37,302 bases of DNA from Parvularcula sp. (GTDB lineage: Bacteria; Pseudomonadota; Alphaproteobacteria; Caulobacterales; Parvularculaceae), in assembly GCA_002704915.1 (NCBI GenBank), contig PAIP01000028.1, positions 1 through 37,302 on the forward strand. The letters run 5' to 3'. The position numbers and the translations under genes were made by a program. Under the pieces are notes generated by a model. It was not told the DNA's origin. It searched no databases and saw nothing but the letters and a program-made list of their open reading frames with translations. Shown one piece after another: positions 33,474 to 37,302 of the stretch. The stretch's first letter is position 1; each line of letters begins with the position of its first letter.

Positions 33474-34301
33474 ATGACCGACAACAAAGCCACCATGCTG
33501 CAGGGCGCCATGCGCGCCGGCTATGCGGCCCGAGGCGTCGTTTATCTCATCATCGGCGCCCTCGCCCTTTACGCCGCCTTCGCCGGCGGCCAGGCCGAAG
33601 GCTCCAGCGGCGCTTTGACCTTCCTCTCGCGCCAGCCCTTCGGCGCCGTGCTGCTCGGCATCGTCGCGGCGGGGCTTTTCGCCTATGCGCTGTGGCGCTT
33701 CGTCGATGCGGCCATGGACCTTGAAAACGAAGGCTCAGACGGCGAAGGCGTCGGCTCGCGGATCGGCCAGGCCCTGTCCGGCGCCACTCATGTGGTGCTG
33801 GGCATATCCGCGATCACCATCATCACCTCGGGCGGCTCGTCCTCAAAGAGCGGCGGGGGCGGCTCCACCGAGGACTGGACCGCCCAGCTCATGCAATCGG
33901 AAATTGGCCGCGTGGCCGTCATCGTCGCCGGCGTGGTCACTTTGGGCGTCGGCGTCTATCTGTTCATCAAGGCCTATCGAGAAAAGTGGAAAGAAAAGAT
34001 GCGCAACACGCAGACCACCGAACGCCTTGCCCCGGTGGTCAAATACGGATTGTTCGCCCATGGCGCCGTGTTGCTGCTGGTGGGCGGGCTGATCGCCTGG
34101 GCGGGGCTCAGCGCCGAGCCGCAAAAAGCCGCCGGGATCGGCGAAGCCTTGCGCATACTTGAGAACCAGCCTTTCGGGCGCGCCCTGCTCGGCCTCGCCG
34201 GCGCCGGTCTCGTCGCGTTTTCGGCCTATTGTTTCGTGCAAGCCGCCTATCGCATCGTCCCGAAACTCGCCTCCGGCGATCTGCGCACCCTTGCAGGCTG
34301 A
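33474..34301 (+). CDS. DUF1206 membrane protein
   Basis: A 275-residue inner-membrane protein with three similar units of two helices each, the DUF1206 pattern; function unknown. The repeated stretches begin with RAGYAARGVVYLIIGALALYAA (about 14-35), GQALSGATHVVLGISAIT, and VKYGLFAHGAVLLLVGGLIAWAG, each followed by a QPFGxxLLGxxAAGL-like segment (QPFGAVLLGIVAAGLFAYALWRF, QPFGRALLGLAGAGLVAFSAY). A low-complexity loop GGSSSKSGGGGSTED lies in the middle. The frame is open far upstream, but that part is antisense to sucD; the ATG at 33474 has AAGGA upstream and an EcfG-like promoter. It ends at the terminator at 34412-34444. It may be a stress-regulated membrane protein. Confidence 0.88.
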   Translation: MTDNKATMLQGAMRAGYAARGVVYLIIGALALYAAFAGGQAEGSSGALTFLSRQPFGAVLLGIVAAGLFAYALWRFVDAAMDLENEGSDGEGVGSRIGQALSGATHVVLGISAITIITSGGSSSKSGGGGSTEDWTAQLMQSEIGRVAVIVAGVVTLGVGVYLFIKAYREKWKEKMRNTQTTERLAPVVKYGLFAHGAVLLLVGGLIAWAGLSAEPQKAAGIGEALRILENQPFGRALLGLAGAGLVAFSAYCFVQAAYRIVPKLASGDLRTLAG

Positions 34302-34411
34302 GCGCAGGAAAAAACCGCAACGAAACCTTCACGAAACAGTCGCGCGCGCGCCACATAAAACCGCCAGACAGGCCGCGCTGAAAGCCTATCGCTTTATAGC
34401 CCCTCCGACTA

Positions 34412-34444
34412 GGCCGCGCGGGATTTCCCCTGCGCGGCCCTTTT
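34412..34444 (+). terminator. Intrinsic terminator after the DUF1206 gene
   Basis: GGCCGCGC (34412-34419) pairs with GCGCGGCC (34432-34439), with a nested GGGA-TT-TCCC in the loop, followed by CTTTTC. It lies 110 bases after the DUF1206 stop, just before the convergent cupin gene. Confidence 0.8.
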
Positions 34445-34447
34445 CAT

Positions 34448-34813
34448 TCACACAGTCAAATCCGGCAAATCGGTTTTCGTGCGTTCTGAGACATGCTCAC
34501 CGGTATTCGATGTTCCGGCGCTTTCGATCAGCATGATCCAGCATTCCTTCTGCGCGACCGGCATGTGTTCAACGCCGGCGGGCACCGTAATGAAATCGCC
34601 TTCCTCCATCTCCACATCACGATCGCGAAAACGCATGGTGAAGGCGCCCTTCACCACAAAGAAGGCTTCATCGGCGCCGTCATGGCGATGCCACTCAAAC
34701 GAACCTTCGATCTTCGCGAGACGCACGTCCTGGCCATTGACGCGCGCGGCGATATGCGGCGACCAGCATTCGTGGATGCGCTCGAAAGCGCGGGGAATGT
34801 TGATTTTGCGCAA
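34448..34813 (-). CDS. Cupin-domain protein (TTG start)
   Basis: A 121-residue single-domain cupin. The metal-binding set is visible: HRHDGADEAFFVVKG supplies the H-x-H and Glu of cupin motif 1, and PAGVEHMPVA the His of motif 2; between them FRDRDVEMEEGDF is the strand-turn-strand. The likely start is TTG at 34813 because AGAGGAGG lies 5 bases upstream and conserved sequence (RKINIPRAFERIHECWSPHIAARV) begins immediately. A longer frame up to 34972 would run into the promoter of the divergent PRC-barrel gene. The substrate is unknown. It is convergent with the DUF1206 gene. Confidence 0.85.
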   Translation of the reverse strand: MRKINIPRAFERIHECWSPHIAARVNGQDVRLAKIEGSFEWHRHDGADEAFFVVKGAFTMRFRDRDVEMEEGDFITVPAGVEHMPVAQKECWIMLIESAGTSNTGEHVSERTKTDLPDLTV

Positions 34814-34858
34814 GCGCGCCTCCTCTTCCGGCGAAACATTACAACGCGCGACGATCGC

Positions 34859-34883
34859 GGAACGAATCGCAGGCGTGCTTGTT
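34859..34883 (+). promoter_or_regulatory. EcfG-like promoter upstream of the PRC-barrel gene
   Basis: GGAAC (34859-34863), 16 bases, then TGTT (34880-34883), a near match to the general-stress consensus GGAAC-N16/17-CGTT. The leader to the ATG at 34917 would be about 25 bases and contains a perfect AAAGGAGG ribosome site. Confidence 0.55.
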
Positions 34884-34916
34884 CGCAAAACGTCACCAAA
34901 ACAAAGGAGGATCAGT

Positions 34917-35282
34917 ATGCCGACAGCAACCGGACATACAACTGCAATCCGCGCCTCGCGCGTCATCGGCACGCCGGTCTACAACACCTCAGGCGACCAG
35001 ATCGGTGAGATTGAAGACGTCATGCTCGACAAGACGACGAACAACATCATGTTCGGCGTTGTGGGCTTCGGCGGATTTCTCGGCGTCGGCGAGAAATATC
35101 ACCCCATCCCCTGGGCGAGCCTCGATTTTCAAAAAGAAAAGGGCGGCTATGTGGTGCCCTATTCGAAAGAACAGCTCGAACAGGCGCCATGCGACAGCCT
35201 TCACGAGCTGACCGAAAATGACGGCACCGGCGCCCGCGACGCCGCCTATGATTATTACAAGGCGGACCGTTACTGGACATAA
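34917..35282 (+). CDS. PRC-barrel domain protein
   Basis: A 121-residue cytoplasmic protein. The PRC-barrel fold covers about residues 12-85: IRASRVIGTPVYNTSGDQIGEIEDVMLDKTTNNIMFGVVGFGGFLGVGEKYHPIPWASLDF is the family pattern (G-x-x-V-Y-N at the start, IEDVMLD, HPIPW). A charged C-terminal tail (TENDGTGARDAAYDYYKADRYWT) follows. Similar small PRC proteins are often induced by stress in alphaproteobacteria, but the molecular role is unknown. AAAGGAGG 6 bases before the ATG predicts strong translation. It is followed by the terminator at 35310-35340 and convergent with rlmJ. Confidence 0.88.
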   Translation: MPTATGHTTAIRASRVIGTPVYNTSGDQIGEIEDVMLDKTTNNIMFGVVGFGGFLGVGEKYHPIPWASLDFQKEKGGYVVPYSKEQLEQAPCDSLHELTENDGTGARDAAYDYYKADRYWT

Positions 35283-35309
35283 ACCCCGGCCTTTGACGAC
35301 CAAGTCCCG

Positions 35310-35340
35310 CGCAGCGCCTTCTCATGGCGCTGCGTTTTTT
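35310..35340 (+). terminator. Intrinsic terminator after the PRC-barrel gene
   Basis: CGCAGCGCC (35310-35318), loop of 7, GGCGCTGCG (35326-35334), then TTTTTT. The rlmJ stop codon (TGA on the minus strand, 35322-35324) lies in the loop, so the last codons of rlmJ form part of the hairpin. Confidence 0.88.
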
Positions 35341-36176
35341 ATTTCGAAAAACGGCGCGCCCTGGGACAGCCTTTCGGCGAGCGCGGGCATCAGAATTTCA
35401 AGATCGCGCCCGAGTTTCCAGGGCGGATTGACGACAATGACGCCCGACCCCGCGAGACCGCCATCGGGCTTCGGTTTTCGCACATTCAAGATCGTCCAGA
35501 GATGGTTCGCCTCCATCGCCCGCACTGCGTCCTTAATGCGACGGTCGAGCCCATCGCCGGTGACCGGAAACCACAGGAGAAAGACGCCGGTCGCAAAACG
35601 TTTCAATCCCTCGGTCAGCATCGCCAAAGCCCGCTCCGCCTCGTCGGTTTTTTCGTAAGGCGGGTCGATGAGCACAAGTCCCCGGCGCTCCGGCGGGGGC
35701 AATTGGCTTTTCACAAACACCAGCGCATCGAGATCGGAGATAGCGGCGCGTTTGTCGCCGGCGTACCGCGCGCGCAGCGTTTTGAAATCCGCGGGATGCA
35801 GCTCGTTAAAACGCAGGCGATCCTGCGGGCGCGCAAGGAGCCGCGCGATCTCCGGCGAGCCGGGATAGCGCTTTAAGGCGCCGCCTTCGTTCACCGCCGC
35901 AACGCAATCGCGCCAGGGGGCGATCAGCGCGTCCGCTTCTTGCGCAAGGGCGAGCGGCGCGCCGTCCATGGAAAACAAGCGCCCCACACCCTCGCGCCAT
36001 TCGAGGGTTTTCCCGGCTTCAACGCCTTCGAGATCGTATGAACCGATCCCGCCATGGGCGTCATAGATGCGGAACGGCGCGTCCTTTTGTTTCAGATGCT
36101 CAATGACGCGCGCCAGCACCACATGTTTCAAAACATCCGCGTGATTGCCCGCATGATAGGCGTGACGGTAGTTCAT
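35322..36176 (-). CDS. rlmJ: 23S rRNA (adenine-2030-N6) methyltransferase RlmJ
   Basis: A 284-residue SAM-dependent methyltransferase modifying A2030 of 23S rRNA; E. coli RlmJ is of very similar length. The N-terminus MNYRHAYHAGNHADVLKHVVLARVIEHL is the family hallmark, IYDAHGGIGSYDL is the SAM-binding glycine region, and VLIDPPYEK is the DPPY catalytic motif for N6-adenine methylation. The C-terminal ILNVRKPKPDGGLAGSGVIVVNPPWKL is also typical. Its start at 36176 lies next to the palindromic repeat element; no obvious ribosome site was found. The 3' end overlaps the terminator of the convergent PRC-barrel gene. Confidence 0.94.
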   Translation of the reverse strand: MNYRHAYHAGNHADVLKHVVLARVIEHLKQKDAPFRIYDAHGGIGSYDLEGVEAGKTLEWREGVGRLFSMDGAPLALAQEADALIAPWRDCVAAVNEGGALKRYPGSPEIARLLARPQDRLRFNELHPADFKTLRARYAGDKRAAISDLDALVFVKSQLPPPERRGLVLIDPPYEKTDEAERALAMLTEGLKRFATGVFLLWFPVTGDGLDRRIKDAVRAMEANHLWTILNVRKPKPDGGLAGSGVIVVNPPWKLGRDLEILMPALAERLSQGAPFFEIKNAAP

Positions 36177-36228
36177 GGCTTCGGTCTCACCAGTGAAATG
36201 AGCCGAAGAGACTGTGAACTGCTTGCGC

Positions 36229-36333
36229 CTTCATCCTGAGGAGCAAAAATTTCCCCGCCCTTCGAGACGCCTGTCCATGTATCCAACATGGACAGGCTCC
36301 TCAGGATGAAGAAATTTTTGCGTCTCGAAGGAT
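36229..36333. repeat. Nested, interleaved palindromic intergenic element
   Basis: Three sets of inverted repeats are interleaved. CTTCATCCTGAGGAGC (36229-36244) is the exact reverse complement of 36296-36311. CTGTCCATG (36271-36279) matches CATGGACAG (36287-36295) around a 7-base loop. CCTTCGAGACG (36259-36269) matches CGTCTCGAAGG (36321-36331), and AAAAATTT (36245-36252) matches AAATTTTT. The order is A-B-C-D-D'-A'-B'-C'. The CCTTCGAGACG...CTCCTCAGGATGAAG unit resembles palindromic elements scattered through intergenic spaces of alphaproteobacterial genomes. It lies between the thioesterase and rlmJ genes. Confidence 0.85.
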
Positions 36334-36366
36334 AGAAAGCGTTGCTCATCGTCCAGACAAACTGCA

Positions 36367-36792
36367 CTAACCCCGTTCCGGCGCAGTCTTTTCGAACTCA
36401 AGCACCCGCGCGACAAAGTCCTCCGGCAGCGGCGTTTTCGTCTGCGTCTTCGGCTCGGCGTGAACATAGACAAGCTTGCCTTGTGTCAGCACGTCGTCGC
36501 CGCGGAAGATCGCCGCCTCCAGCGTCATGGAGGTTCGCCCGAGCCGCGCGCAGCGCATGCCGATATGGATCATCTCGTCGAAGCGCGCCGAACCCTTGTA
36601 ATCGGCTTCGGCATGAACCGTGTAGAATTCCAGCATGGCGCCGCCGCCGAAGCCGAGGGCGCGTAACCATTCCGTCATGCCCACATCGAAATAGAGAAAG
36701 TAATTCACGTTGAAGACGATTCCTTGCGCGTCGCATTCGGCCCAGCGCACGCGAAGGGGATGAAGAAGGGTGAAGGCGCTTTTCTCGGTCAT
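36367..36792 (-). CDS. Hotdog-fold acyl-CoA thioesterase (YbgC/4-HBT family)
   Basis: A 141-residue cytoplasmic enzyme of the 4-hydroxybenzoyl-CoA thioesterase group, hydrolysing acyl-CoA thioesters of unknown chain type. The active-site segment is RVRWAECDAQGIVFNVNYFLYFDVGMTEWLRALG (residues about 15-48), with the Asp of ECDAQG the expected catalytic residue. The long hotdog helix follows, then beta strands such as MIHIGMRCARLGRTSMTLEAAIF and GKLVYVHAEPKTQ. The ATG at 36792 is chosen because the domain starts there; upstream codons in the same frame show no conservation. It stands alone, 190 bases upstream of rlmJ across the palindromic element. Confidence 0.88.
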   Translation of the reverse strand: MTEKSAFTLLHPLRVRWAECDAQGIVFNVNYFLYFDVGMTEWLRALGFGGGAMLEFYTVHAEADYKGSARFDEMIHIGMRCARLGRTSMTLEAAIFRGDDVLTQGKLVYVHAEPKTQTKTPLPEDFVARVLEFEKTAPERG

Positions 36793-37302
36793 GGGCTTTC
36801 TGTTGGCGTCGGCGTGGCGTTTTGTAAAGAGCGAATAGCCGGTCAGCGCCGCGGCCTGTCCTGGCCCGAACGTTTCATATGAGAGGTGCGCGGGACGTGA
36901 AGCATCCTCGTCGCTTGGTAGAAGCACATGGACGCTTCAACGTCCCGCGCGCGGCTTTTACAGCGCCATCAACCGATTGCGTAAGGCGACGGATCATCAA
37001 TTCCAACGGGACTGAAGACCCGCCTCTTCCCCAAAGGCTCGGTTGCAACGGCCGGCCGGGTACTAAGCGCTCCGTCCGTCCTCCGCCCCGGCGAAAACAC
37101 CGGTTGAAGCTGGCGAAGGCGAAGCGCCGCCCGCACGCCGCAATCCGGACCAGTGGGAACGGCAGGCCACACCGCCTCTCCGCATCCGGACTGTCTTCGA
37201 TCATAAGGGAGCCCCGGAGGTGGTGGATAACTATTCACCGATACTGGGTTTTATTGAAGAATTCGCATTATTGGGGTGTTTTTCCCGTTTTTGGGGCGCG
37301 CC
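36793..37302. other. Right-end region without a convincing protein gene
   Basis: About 510 bases. Frames of up to 109 codons exist on the minus strand, but they are rich in Arg, Pro and Gly, differ between frames and show no domain. On the plus strand an open frame starts at GTG 37220 behind AAGGGAG and runs off the window (VDNYSPILGFIEEFALLG); it could be the beginning of a gene or chance. The last 80 bases are AT-richer, as in a promoter region. A strong hairpin lies at 36888-36950. Confidence 0.5.
36888..36950. other. Long imperfect hairpin, possible structured RNA or terminator
   Basis: GCGCGGGACGTGAAGC (36888-36903) pairs with 36934-36950 (GCTTC, one bulged A, ACGTCCCGCGC), a 16-base stem. 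The 30-base loop holds a small GCTT/AAGC stem (36913-36916 with 36922-36925). On the plus strand GCGGCTTTTA follows. No plus-strand gene ends nearby, so it is not an obvious gene terminator. Confidence 0.5.

Noticed and set aside
37183-37192. AGTCCGGATG followed by CGGAGAGG on the minus strand resembles the 3' end of an FMN riboswitch.
   Set aside because: The other conserved FMN-aptamer segments are missing upstream, and the downstream minus-strand gene is a thioesterase, not a riboflavin gene.
37220-37302. Plus-strand open frame from GTG 37220 to the window edge, behind AAGGGAG.
   Set aside because: Only 27 codons with no recognisable motif; not enough to call a gene, though it could be a real 5' end.

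Overview
This is chromosomal DNA from a high-GC alphaproteobacterium, most likely from the Caulobacterales / Parvularculales / Hyphomonadaceae side of the class. The grounds are the glnD-murJ-trpS order next to mutS, the suc gene cluster with lpdA nearby, the alphaproteobacterial style of the proteins, EcfG-like (GGAAC...GTT) promoter sequences, and an intergenic palindromic repeat of a kind common in alphaproteobacteria. No phage, IS element, CRISPR array, tRNA or rRNA was seen, and coding density is high.

Layout. 1-369: start of a DPM1-like glycosyltransferase leaving the window. 478-9447 (minus strand): trpS, murJ (lipid II flippase), glnD (PII uridylyltransferase), a periplasmic Sel1-like protein and mutS. 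9523-12215: a YgjP-type metalloprotease and, convergent to it, a class A penicillin-binding protein. 12372-15865: a TetR-family regulator, an OmpA-family porin and a secreted M28 peptidase. 15964-16237: a self-contained unit encoding a 42-residue membrane peptide with its own sigma70-type promoter and terminator. 16250-20939: a cobalamin-riboswitch-controlled B12 uptake operon (btuB-btuF-btuC-btuD), meeting a convergent PduO-type adenosyltransferase that turns imported corrinoid into the coenzyme. 21550-25956 (minus strand): a POT peptide transporter, a small CBU_0592-like membrane protein, an ExoD-family protein and lpdA (E3). 26116-27126: a plus-strand cation exchanger lying between lpdA and the rest of the 2-oxoglutarate dehydrogenase genes. 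27158-33329 (minus strand): sucD, sucA, sucB and a small putative lipoprotein. 33474-36792: a DUF1206 membrane protein, a cupin, a PRC-barrel protein, rlmJ and a hotdog thioesterase. The last 500 bases carry no convincing protein gene but do hold a strong hairpin.

How the genes fit together. Two pathways are nearly complete here: corrinoid import plus adenosylation, and the 2-oxoglutarate dehydrogenase complex (E1, E2, E3) with one subunit of succinyl-CoA synthetase; sucC is not in the window. Three membrane or stress-type genes (exoD-like, DUF1206, PRC-barrel) have similar GGAAC-N16/17-TGTT sequences just upstream and may belong to one general-stress regulon.

Most notable oddities: GlnD has lost nearly all metal-ligand residues of its HD (deuridylylating) domain; the exchanger lacks the alpha-1 glutamate; SucB has two lipoyl domains; lpdA is preceded by a terminator-like hairpin; a nested, interleaved palindrome lies upstream of rlmJ; and the 42-residue peptide gene is unrecognised. 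All calls rest on reading the sequence and on family knowledge; no database search was run.
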